A stretch of 64,000 nucleotides of DNA from Siphonodentalium dalli. Lineage: Eukaryota > Mollusca > Scaphopoda > Gadilida > Siphonodentaliidae. A program made the position numbers and the translations under genes. The first letter of the stretch is position 1. Each line of letters begins with the position of its first letter. The notes under the pieces were generated by a model. The model was not told the origin of the DNA. It saw only the letters and a program-made list of their open reading frames with translations, and did no database searches. Below are positions 1-64,000 of this stretch, piece by piece. The stretch lies in contig CP136067.1 of assembly GCA_032622095.1 (NCBI GenBank), forward strand, positions 76,658,705-76,722,704. Reading direction: 5' to 3'.

Positions 1-1595
1 TTAAACTAAAAGTTAGATAAATATTTCCACTAGACATATTAATACTCATACTTGCCTGGGAAGCACCAATTTCTGAACACCATTACTCCCCGTCGACGTA
101 CCCAATCCGTCGCAGTATGCCCCATACATGCACGGGGCACAATGAGACACATTTGACATTACAACTACAGCATATATACCGAACTTAATAAATGCAAGAC
201 GGTCTGCAGTTTCTTTTCTTTTGTGGACTGAAAGAATGTATAAGCGTTATTTAAAGTCATAGCAGCAGACCAATGAGACATTTTATTTATTTATATGGCG
301 GGTAAAAATAGCACCATAAAGTTTTGATTTCAGGAAAATGGCCGGGTTATAGGGTTAACAATAATTATTTATATATATCATGTTTTAATGTTTGGGAATG
401 ATCGAATATGTTTTTTTTTATTTCTTTTCTTTTGAACTAATTACGATAAGATTTATTTTTCCAGGTTTGATTTGAGATATGTCTAATCATAATTTGTTCT
501 CGTACTGGTGTACCCGAGTGTCGCATTATGCCCCACAACCAGACAACGTGTCTCTCCCCCAATATGAGTGAATGTGAATAACCGATGTACATAGAACTGA
601 TCAACTTACTATATAACTCGTCTTATTTTACCAAAATACGCACGTATAGCTTTGGTGGTAGTGGTAATATGTTCTCGTTTTAACATGTACAAGACCTACC
701 AAAAGTTATAAACCATTCAAAAAGGGGGTCTTTTAGTTACTAAATATAATCTGAATTGAATAACGATGTGAGTGTAGGTCCAGACCATGATCTGGATATA
801 ATGGTATAATCCCATCATAGCACTGATGACGTACCTTACTAGAATATTTAATTCAGATGATATCAGTACAAATCTAAATTCAAATATACTAACTTACTAA
901 GTCATAAAATGACAATAGTAGTTGAACAAATAAGGCCCATATTAAAGCCTAACTTGTATAATGTATTGCATGATCATGTGCATGTTACCAAAATTAATGT
1001 ATTCATTTATTCATGAAATATTTCTAATATCTTTATTCATGTATGCTTATTATATTTATGCTTGCTTTCCTGCATGAAATCATATCTCTTGTCATAATTC
1101 TGTTTCCCAATTCCTATTATTTTTATAACCACTTTCTCTTCCTGCATGAAACCAAATTTCTTGTCTGCATGAAACTATATTTCTTGTCTTCACTCAATAT
1201 TGTTTTTTTTGGTCTCTTCTTTCTTTTATAACACTAGGTATATGAGCCTCTTGACTAGAACCTAGAACATATAAGCTCATACTTATGACATTAAATTAAA
1301 TTACCCTCATTAGTCTACAATGATTGGTCTCACATACCGGTACTCTATAATCCTACAGCTTAAAAATAAAAATATATAAAAAATTCAAAATTCAAAATCA
1401 AAACTTTGTAAAAAATGAAACAAAACCTCTCAATCCGATGAAACATCACAATCGCAATGCACTGTATATAAACATACAAGTAGTGAAAAATAAATTAAAC
1501 ATCTGAAACTATGAAATCTCATATATTTAGCTTACAACACGCATAGCTTTGAAAACAGATACCTACACAAGTGATCTTTTTGGCTGTCAGCCATT
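1..1595. other. Upstream intergenic DNA, no gene seen
   Basis: AT-rich sequence with no ORF resembling a known protein and no recognisable exon. It holds two copies of a 15-base motif, GTCGCATTATGCCCC, at 520-534 and, with one change, at 109-123. Two more copies lie on the far side of the LINE at 5575 and 5592. The start of the LINE 5' UTR may fall near the end of this stretch, where a poly-T run at about 1598-1616 and a CT-rich segment precede its first ATG. Confidence 0.6.
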
Positions 1596-1715
1596 GAATT
1601 TTTTTTTTTTTTTTTTATATTTGTTTCATCCAACTGCACCTCCTCCACGCTGCTCTCCTCTACTTTACTCTCTTTGTAACCCCTACCCTCCCACCCACCC
1701 CAACCACAAACTGCA

Positions 1716-2393
1716 ATGCCGATAAAATATCCTTGCTCAACCTGTAACAAATCAGTAAGAAACAATCAAGATGCTCTGGGATGTGACTTGTGTGACCAGT
1801 GGATTCATTTGAAATGCTCTAAGTTAACAAAAACTGATCTAATAAGGTTAAATGAAGATAACTCACCCTGGTTCTGCTATCATTGTATCCAGGAAATCTT
1901 ACCTTTCAACAACATTGAAGAAGAAGCCCTTTTCAAATTAGCTATATATGACATGAATCAAGATTTTAACCACCTAGAACTACCAAATATAAAACCACTT
2001 ATAACAAACCCTTTTACACTGAATGATAATTTTCAAAATGAATTTAATGATGATGACAACTTACTAGACACCTTAAACCAACAAAATTCCTCCAATTATC
2101 TATTACTAGAAGAATTCAATGAAAAAATCAAAGATATCGAAAGCAGTATATCAGCATCTTTAATCCATTTTAACATAAGATCAATAAATAAAAACATAGA
2201 TAAATTATCAACCTTCCTCAATAATTGTAAGCACAACTTTCACATTATAGGTATTACTGAAACTTGGTTAGCTGACAACTCACCAATGAACCTCATGAAA
2301 CTTAATGAATATAACTTAGTAGAAAGACATAGAAATGATAAAGGCGGAGGGGGGGGGGGTTGGACTATATATTCACACATCATTAAAAGCTGA
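1716..2393 (+). CDS. LINE ORF, N-terminal part: PHD finger and start of endonuclease
   Basis: 225 codons. Residues about 7-57 form a C4HC3 PHD-type finger: CSTC, then CDLCDQWIHLKC, then WFCYHC, with all eight metal ligands present. A low-complexity acidic linker rich in Asn, Asp and Glu follows. From about residue 150 the APE endonuclease begins (LIHFNIRSINKNID, then ITETWL with the catalytic Glu). The frame is lost at a run of 11 G just after the KGGG motif; the protein continues in the next frame from about 2350. Codon use and sequence are continuous across the break, so this is one ORF with a single frameshift, or a sequencing error in the homopolymer. Confidence 0.85.
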   Translation: MPIKYPCSTCNKSVRNNQDALGCDLCDQWIHLKCSKLTKTDLIRLNEDNSPWFCYHCIQEILPFNNIEEEALFKLAIYDMNQDFNHLELPNIKPLITNPFTLNDNFQNEFNDDDNLLDTLNQQNSSNYLLLEEFNEKIKDIESSISASLIHFNIRSINKNIDKLSTFLNNCKHNFHIIGITETWLADNSPMNLMKLNEYNLVERHRNDKGGGGGGWTIYSHIIKS

Positions 2394-5007
2394 AATCCGA
2401 TCTGACCTAACTACTAACACTGACTATCTGGAAAGTATTTTCGCCGAAGTAGAAGATAACAAAGGGAAAAAACAAATAGTAGGATGTATATACCGCCCCC
2501 CAAACTCAGATCTTGAGAAATTTATGGAAAAAATGGAATCAATCATGTCAAAGATATCCAAAGAGAGAAGGAATTGTATCCTTATGGGAGACTTTAATAT
2601 TAACCTAGGCTCAGAGAATAATGCAGAGAAACACTTTACCAATCTCTTGAAATCATTTATGTTCCTCCCAATGATCACCAAGCCAACACGAATAACTGAG
2701 TTCAGTGCAACCCTGATAGATAACATTTTCACCAACTGTCACCACTCATCACCGAAATACTCAGGCATTTTTGTTGAAGATATATCTGATCACCTACCAA
2801 TATTCCATATAATTAGAGGTCATGATAAAGAACAACACCAAAACAAAGCAACGTACATCTTCCAACGGGAATTTTCAAAACAAAATATTCAAACCTTCAT
2901 CAACAAGACATCAACTATGGACTGGAGCAATGTGAACAACGCCACCGACTGCAACTCATCTTATAATACATTCATTGATATGATGACTGATGCTTACAAC
3001 TATAGCTTTCCTAAATGTAGAAAGAAAATCAGAACTCAGAATAACAATCCCTGGATAACAACAGGAATAATTAACTCAATTAAAAGAAAAAACAAACTAT
3101 ATCAAAATTTTATAGAAAACAAATCTAAAATTAACAATGAAAGGTACAAGTCATATAAAAACAGATTAATATCCATAATAAGAATGGCCAAAAAACATTA
3201 CTATCACAAAAAATTTGAACGCTACCAAGGTGACATGAAATCAACATGGACTGTTCTGAAAAAAATACTTAATCGAAATAAAAACAAAACTAATGTGACA
3301 CAATTTCAACATGAAAATAAGTATATAAGTGGTAAAAACAAAATTGCAGAAAAATTCAACGATTTTTTTACAAATATAGGTCCTAATCTAGCAAAAAAGA
3401 TAAATTCAACCAATGACCCAAAGGAATTTCTTCCCCTTCCCAACCCATCTTCATTATTTGTTGAACCTGCTGGAGAATTAGAAATAATATACATACTGAA
3501 AAGTATAGACTCAAAAAAAGCAGCTGGCCTAGATGAACTTAAATGTGGCATCTTAAAACAATGTGCAGATTCCTTTATCTTACCATTGACACATATCTGT
3601 AACCTATCTCTTTCCACAGGTGTATTCCCAGAACGAATGAAATTTGCTAAAGTATCCCCAATCTTCAAAGCTAAAGATGCAAGTATAGTCAGTAACTACA
3701 GACCTGTATCTGTGCTACCTATCTTTTCAAAAATACTTGAAAAACTCATGTATAATAGATTAAATAAATACTTAGAAAAACACAAGATTTTATACAGCAG
3801 CCAGTATGGCTTTAGGAAGAATCATTCCACAATTCTAGCTCTGACTGACCTTATAGAGAAAATAACTGGTGCCTTAGACAATCATGAACACACAATTGGA
3901 GTGTTCCTCGACCTATCTAAGGCATTTGATACAATAAATCATAGAATAATGCTTCAAAAACTAGAGCACTATGGATGTCGAGGGGTTGCACTGAACTGGT
4001 TCAAGGATTATCTTACTCATAGAAAACAATGCGTTCAATATGATGGCCATATATCAGAACTCAATGAAATTACCTGTGGGGTCCCACAAGGCTCAATCTT
4101 AGGGCCTCTCTTATTTTTAATCTATATGAATGACTTACCAAGTATATGCAAGGATGCTAAATTGATACTTTTTGCAGATGACACAAATGCATTTTGTTCT
4201 GATAGAGATATCCACAAATTATTTAACAGAGTTAACACTGAACTGGATTATATGAATCAGTGGTTTGCTGCTAATAAACTGTCATTGAACATTGATAAAA
4301 CAAATTACATGCTTTTCACTAATTGTTCACTACCTGAGGTATTACCAGTCCTAACTATAAACAATAAAAATGTTAATAGAGTGGCAAATACCAATTTTTT
4401 AGGCATCACTATTGAAGACAACTTATCCTGGGACAAACACATAAATTCATTATGCTCTAAACTTGCCAGTAATGTTGGAATCCTGAGGAAAGTCAGTGAA
4501 TTTGTTCCTGCAAAAACTTTGAAAACCTTATACTTATCACTAATTATCCCCTACTTGACCTATTGTAACGCAATATGGAGCTCGACTACCAAAAAGAACC
4601 TAACCAAAATCAGAAAACTACAGAAGAATGCCCTTAAAATTATCTCAAATGATACAAGTGATATTATGACTTATTGTAAACTAAACAAACTACTAATATT
4701 TGATGATATTGGTAACATGCAGCTCATTAGAATACTACATGATTATCATATGCATGCACTACCGGATTCGTTATCAAAATTACTCACACATATTGAAGAT
4801 ATCCATAGCTATAATACCCGCGCAAAAACAAAAGGTAATCTTTATCATGAATTCAAAAGGACTAAAAACTCAAAAAGTGCAATCTCAAACAAAGCGCGAG
4901 AATTATGGAATAGCCTCCCTGCAGACTGCACACTACGCATTAAAATTAGTAGCCCAGGATACATTAAATATTTAAAAGATTACTTTATAAGAAAACGAGT
5001 ACAATAA
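2335..5007 (+). CDS. LINE ORF, main part: endonuclease and reverse transcriptase
   Basis: An open frame of 890 codons; the true protein enters it from the upstream frame at the G run, so the ATG at 2335 is not a natural start. Endonuclease motifs: GGGVGLYIH, YRPPNS, GDFNIN and a C-terminal SDHLPIF. Reverse-transcriptase motifs in order: KKAAGLDEL, NYRPVSVLPIFSKILEK, QYGFRKNHST, FLDLSKAFDTINH (first catalytic Asp), CGVPQGSILGPLLFLIYMND, then the FADD catalytic box within LILFADDTNAF. A thumb/C-terminal region (NTNFLGITIEDNLSW) follows and ends at a natural stop. No RNase H or gag-knuckle domain is visible. There is no internal stop, so apart from the G run this copy looks recently active. Confidence 0.93.
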   Translation: MIKAEGGGVGLYIHTSLKAEIRSDLTTNTDYLESIFAEVEDNKGKKQIVGCIYRPPNSDLEKFMEKMESIMSKISKERRNCILMGDFNINLGSENNAEKHFTNLLKSFMFLPMITKPTRITEFSATLIDNIFTNCHHSSPKYSGIFVEDISDHLPIFHIIRGHDKEQHQNKATYIFQREFSKQNIQTFINKTSTMDWSNVNNATDCNSSYNTFIDMMTDAYNYSFPKCRKKIRTQNNNPWITTGIINSIKRKNKLYQNFIENKSKINNERYKSYKNRLISIIRMAKKHYYHKKFERYQGDMKSTWTVLKKILNRNKNKTNVTQFQHENKYISGKNKIAEKFNDFFTNIGPNLAKKINSTNDPKEFLPLPNPSSLFVEPAGELEIIYILKSIDSKKAAGLDELKCGILKQCADSFILPLTHICNLSLSTGVFPERMKFAKVSPIFKAKDASIVSNYRPVSVLPIFSKILEKLMYNRLNKYLEKHKILYSSQYGFRKNHSTILALTDLIEKITGALDNHEHTIGVFLDLSKAFDTINHRIMLQKLEHYGCRGVALNWFKDYLTHRKQCVQYDGHISELNEITCGVPQGSILGPLLFLIYMNDLPSICKDAKLILFADDTNAFCSDRDIHKLFNRVNTELDYMNQWFAANKLSLNIDKTNYMLFTNCSLPEVLPVLTINNKNVNRVANTNFLGITIEDNLSWDKHINSLCSKLASNVGILRKVSEFVPAKTLKTLYLSLIIPYLTYCNAIWSSTTKKNLTKIRKLQKNALKIISNDTSDIMTYCKLNKLLIFDDIGNMQLIRILHDYHMHALPDSLSKLLTHIEDIHSYNTRAKTKGNLYHEFKRTKNSKSAISNKARELWNSLPADCTLRIKISSPGYIKYLKDYFIRKRVQ

Positions 5008-5391
5008 TTCAGCCGTATCAATGGCCAATTCTAAACTTAAATCTGAAAGTATAAACTAAACTACCACATATCTCAAACCTAAATGAGGTCCACTGATTGT
5101 ACAGCCACATCCTTGATATTCACATAAAACATTTTAATTTGTTCTTGGAGTTGACTTAATATATATACTTTATGAGCATCGCCCAACATATTATGCACAC
5201 CATGTAATCTTGCGCCCCCCCCCCACCAGCCCCAACTCTCCCCAATCCTTGCACCTACCTGCACTCAGTTTATATTCATTATTGTATTTATCATGCTATT
5301 ATAGGGCTCTGGCCCATAAGCCATGCCTTCTACAGAGCCCCGTTGTTATTGTGTATAATATGCATAATTTAATTTATCAAATAAAAATCAC

Positions 5392-5416
5392 TTCAGTTCA
5401 GTTCAGTTCAGTTCAG
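5392..5416 (+). repeat. (TTCAG)5 tail at the LINE 3' end
   Basis: Five perfect TTCAG units directly after an AATAAAAATCAC stretch mark the LINE 3' terminus. In CR1/L2-type elements such units are added during target-primed reverse transcription. Confidence 0.75.
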
Positions 5417-6239
5417 TACCCCTACTCCGCGTTTCGCATACATGTGAGATTAAACAGTCACAATGATGTCGGTCCAATTGGGATGTCCACTTCTATGATT
5501 GGTCTTACTAAAATAATAAATGTGCAATTCAACTTCAGTCATGGAAAAATCATATGGCCTGATAACGACCGTCTGTCGCATTATGCCCCGCGTCGCATTA
5601 TGCCCCACATTACCCTACATTTTTCTATGCTTCTAACATAATTTAGCCCCCAAATATTAGTGACAATGTCGTATAAAATTTTTGATTTTTAACCTTGGCA
5701 TGGGTTCCGTCACCGTTGAGTATAGGCCTAGTGTGTCCCTTGGGCTGTAGCCTATTGAAAACTTAATTGGCATTGAAAGTTTCAACTTGTTAAGTTGTTC
5801 TACCGCCGATGGGGTAGACAGGCTCCATATCTAGGCCTATCTCGAAAACTAGAGGATTTTTTCGATCAAAGCCGCTCTACTATAGTAGGCTAACGATCGG
5901 AGTCAGGGGTGGAAAGGAGGGGATCGAGAAAGGGCACCAACTTGAAATTGGATGAACCTATTTTTCACCGAATTCCAAAAACTAATAAAACTTAGAAACT
6001 AAGCTATGAGGCTATATAGCGGCAAACAGGTGGAAATATAGTGACGCTGAGGGAGCTGCATGACCTTTCAGGACACATTGACCACGAACGTGTTTGCTCT
6101 CGAGATAATGAATGGAACTTGGATCGATTTGTCAATTAATATCGACCAATTTAGTATTTTTGAAACATAAAATTAATCTAGCATTAAATTGTGATCTCTA
6201 ATAATGTATTAAAGCTGCAAAAAAATAAAATAATGGTCA
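5417..6239. other. Spacer between LINE and SMARCC
   Basis: No gene is seen. Two close copies of GTCGCATTATGCCCC lie at 5575-5589 and 5592-5606, the same motif as in the region upstream of the LINE. This fits the LINE having landed inside a stretch that already carried the motif. The rest is unremarkable sequence that may hold distal promoter elements of SMARCC. Confidence 0.5.
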
Positions 6240-6318
6240 AATATATCTTTTATTATTTTTTTTTTTTTTTTCGGAAATCAAAATATTTAGTGCGCAGCAC
6301 TCACGCGCACCGGCAAAG
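6240..6318 (+). promoter_or_regulatory. Probable SMARCC 5' UTR / core promoter region
   Basis: A T-rich tract (about 6248-6271) is followed by a short GC-richer segment with CpG dinucleotides up to the start codon. No clear TATA box is seen. The start context GGCAAAGATGGCG has A at -3 and G at +4, a good Kozak match. The same bases resemble the YY1 consensus AAGATGGCGGC, which often overlaps start codons or transcription starts in animals. The transcription start itself cannot be placed from sequence. Confidence 0.35.
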
Positions 6319-61760
<55,442 letters not shown>

Positions 61761-62514
61761 CAGGCCTTCGATTCTGTAAAATGCAGGAGTGTGGTTGGTC
61801 ACTCGCCTAACCTGAAACCCAGGCGTGTGATTTTGGTGGATATTTCGGGGGTATAAAATGACAAACGAAGACTCAAAATTAAATCAATTTTATCACCATT
61901 GTGATTCATCTTGTACACATGTATTCTCCACATTGAAGTAATTAAAACTCCATTCTCGAATTGCGTCGTAATGCTTCCGTTGGATGTAAGTTGTTATGAA
62001 ATGCGGTCAGAGACCATGTAACCACGTGAGAGTTTCCTGTTGTGTGAACTCTATCGATATTTTTAAAAATAATGTTTGATTGCCCCGAACTCAAGTTTCA
62101 ATTTCTATTCATCTTCACCGCCCATCGGGGCGGCTTCATTTAGAACGCAACACAATCATGGTACCAAAATTACGTTGCATTGGTGATGGGGTGCACGGTG
62201 GGATTAATTTAAATATGTCATGTTGGTAACAATATCTAGCCGAGAATTACTCAGACCTGCATACGAATGCGACGACATCGCTAAACGCACCTGACTATAA
62301 TAATGTTCTAGCGCATGCGCAAAACTTAAAACAATTACTTCCGTCGTATACGGCATGTCTGTCAGTCTTCTCCAGCAAACAAGGTTGATCGTTATTATAA
62401 ACCCTTTTTCAATCGTGCGCCGAATATCGCCGAGGAGTGTGATTAATTACTCGCCAAGATTTAATTTCAGGCGTGCTATGGTGCGCGATCGCACGCCTCA
62501 TAATCGAAGGCCTG
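61761..62514. mobile_element. hAT-like MITE with CAGGCCTTCGATT ends
   Basis: Terminal inverted repeats CAGGCCTTCGATT are identical over 13 bp. ATAGAG lies on both flanks (61755-61760 and 62515-62520), a 6-bp duplication. hAT elements usually make 8 bp, with 5-8 reported, so the superfamily is tentative. No coding capacity. Confidence 0.7.
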
Positions 62515-62721
62515 ATAGAGTGTATAATAAATTCCAGTGAATGGTTATGATTTTGTCGGTATCACTTTTAATGGTTACCCACAAAAAGTTCTTTTAGTCC
62601 TTTGCTGATTGGGCATCACTGAATCAGTGCATTAATAGCTACCGGAATCATTTGACATGCTGACAAGATTATTTTAACATTGTTTTATGTAACTTGCAAG
62701 TGACAAAACATAGCCTGTATT

Positions 62722-63057
62722 GTCCCCTGAAAAATTTTGGAGGACCATGTGTGCGTCCGTCCACACCCTTGTTCGCATGATAACTTGAGCAATATTCAAC
62801 AGAATTTCTTGATATTTGGTACGTGGTTCAGATTTGAGAAGACGCAGGCCAAGTTCGAATGTGGTCACAGTCCAATGTTTTTTGTTGGAGTTATGCCCAT
62901 TTTTGGACTTACAAATCTCTGTTTTCATGTTGTCCACTTGGTAACTTGAGTAATATTCAACAGAATTTCTTGTTATTTGGTATGTGGTTCACATTTGAGA
63001 AGGCGCAGGCCAAGTGGTCACAGTCCGATGATTTTTGACTGAGTTATGCCCCTTTTT
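62722..63057 (+). repeat. GTCCCC-headed tandem-repeat element with two monomers
   Basis: The head GTCCCCTGAAAAATTTTGGA / GGAC pairs at its ends. It is followed by TGTGCGTCCGTCCAC. Two monomers of about 175-190 bp share AACTTGAG(C/T)AATATTCAAC, AGAATTTCTTG and TATTTGGTA(C/T)GTGGTTCA, and end with GAGTTATGCCC. Confidence 0.75.
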
Positions 63058-64000
63058 GTCCCCCGACGTTTCCGTCGGAGGACTATAGTAATGACCCTCG
63101 TCCGTGCGTCCGTGCGTCCGTGCGTCCGTGTGTCCGTGCGTCCGAGATTGGGTACCTTCATGGTGTAATCAACTCCTCCTACAGTTTTAAACGTAGAGAT
63201 TTGAAACTCTGGGATATTGTTCCTAACATGTTGGTGATTTGCAACATCTATATAGCTAATCAAAAATATAAATTTTTCCATATTTTTGGGGGGGTTTTCG
63301 ACTTAGAAAATTTGGAACATTTTTGCCTTTTGGATGAGATTGGGTACCTTCATGGTGTAATCAACTCCTCCTACAGTTTTAAATGTAGAGATTTGAAACT
63401 CTGGGATATTGTTCCTAACATGTTGGTGATTTGCAACATCTATATAGCTAATCAAAAATATCATTTTTTCCATATTTTTGGGGGGTTTTCGACTTAGAAA
63501 ATTTGGAACATTTTTGCCTTTTGGATGAGATTGGGTACCTTCATGGTGTAATCAACTCCACCTACAGTTTTAAATGTAGAGATTTAAACTTTGGGATATT
63601 GTTCCTAACATGTTGGTGATATGCAACATCTATATAGCTAATACAAAAATATCATTTTTTCGCGTTTGCATGCGTTTGTTCATCGGGTTGTTTTGTCCAA
63701 GAAATTTTGCGGTGGTTTGCAACATCTATATACTGTATAACATTGTTGCAAATAGTATCCTTCTAACAATTCCAATCATGAAGTTTACCACTCGAGTCGG
63801 GGGACATGTGGTCTGCGACCTTTTATTTGACTTAGAAATTGCTGTTGTCATGTTGTCCATGTGGTCATGGTCTGATAATTCAACTTAGAAATCACTGTTT
63901 TCGTGTTGTCCGCATGGTAACTTGAGCAGTAATCAACAAAATTTCTTGGTATTTGCTACCTGGTTTACATTTGAGAAGACGCAGCCCAAGTTTGAATTTG
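63058..64000 (+). repeat. GTCCCCCGAC-headed tandem-repeat element, runs off the window
   Basis: The head hairpin GTCCCCCGACgtttccGTCGGAGGAC (63058-63083) is followed by a CCGTGCGT run. Three monomers of about 190 bp start at 63143, 63336 and 63526 (GAGATTGGGTACCTTCATGG, TGTAATCAACTCCTCCTACA, ACATGTTGGTGATTTGCAAC). The repeat type of 62722 resumes near 63905. Confidence 0.85.

Larger units (their letters stand above)
1600..5416 (+). mobile_element. CR1/L2-group non-LTR retrotransposon (LINE)
   Basis: A nearly complete LINE. Coding sequence runs from 1716 to 5007, in two overlapping frames joined at a G run near 2350. It carries a PHD-type zinc finger, an APE-type endonuclease and a reverse transcriptase. 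The 3' UTR follows, and the element ends at five tandem TTCAG units (5392-5416) rather than a poly-A tail. Short 3' tandem repeats are typical of CR1/L2-type LINEs. The 5' border is uncertain: a CT-rich stretch from about 1620 to 1715 is probably 5' UTR. No convincing target-site duplication was found. The clade is judged from motifs alone; another Jockey-superfamily clade is possible. Confidence 0.9.

Noticed and set aside
1716-5416. LTR retrotransposon interpretation of the reverse transcriptase
   Set aside because: APE endonuclease, non-LTR motif order, TTCAG tail and no long terminal repeats, protease or integrase make it a LINE.

Overview
The window is animal nuclear DNA: a spliced gene with GT-AG introns, a LINE, and many nested DNA transposons and dispersed tandem repeats. 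No sequence seen fixes the species. The repeat style (pearl/Helitron-like elements with CCGTCCGT runs, hAT nests, a CR1/L2-like LINE with a PHD finger) suggests a marine invertebrate, either a non-vertebrate deuterostome or a lophotrochozoan. That is inference.

One host gene dominates: the SMARCC (BAF155/BAF170, fly Moira) core subunit of the SWI/SNF (BAF) chromatin remodeller, on the + strand. Sixteen coding exons are visible between 6319 and 61216. They encode the N-terminal module, the chromo-like stretch, a basic Ser/Pro linker, the SWIRM domain, the SANT domain and the start of the region after SANT. The coiled coil and C-terminal tail lie beyond the right edge. One or more exons are missing between 17293 and 26292. 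A 100-N assembly gap (18134-18233) sits there, and joining the flanking exons directly would create a stop.

Layout: 1-1.6 kb, intergenic, no gene seen. 1.7-5.4 kb, a CR1/L2-group LINE broken once at an 11-G run. 5.4-6.3 kb, upstream region of SMARCC. Intron 1 (6.4-16.6 kb) holds a 2.1-kb inverted repeat, an hAT element containing two further insertions, and a second hAT pair. The gap intron (17.3-26.3 kb) holds tandem-repeat elements, long C/G runs and a 2.2-kb inverted-terminal-repeat element. 26.5-43 kb holds a Helitron, TTAA-flanked elements, hairpin elements and many tandem-repeat elements. 45.1-47.7 kb is a third hAT nest. 50.1-54.1 kb is a 4-kb element with 24 tandem monomers, 1.63 kb of which is duplicated. 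54.8-56.5 kb is a Mutator-like element with long terminal inverted repeats. The right end holds more tandem-repeat elements and one hAT-like element.

No second protein-coding host gene, tRNA, rRNA or CRISPR array was found. The most interesting material is the repeat architecture: several families share a design of short hairpin head, CCGTCCGT-like run, then monomers of about 160-190 bp, all in the orientation of the host gene. There are also three hAT-inside-hAT pairs with readable target-site duplications, and a tandem duplication split exactly at its TTAA junction by a hairpin element.
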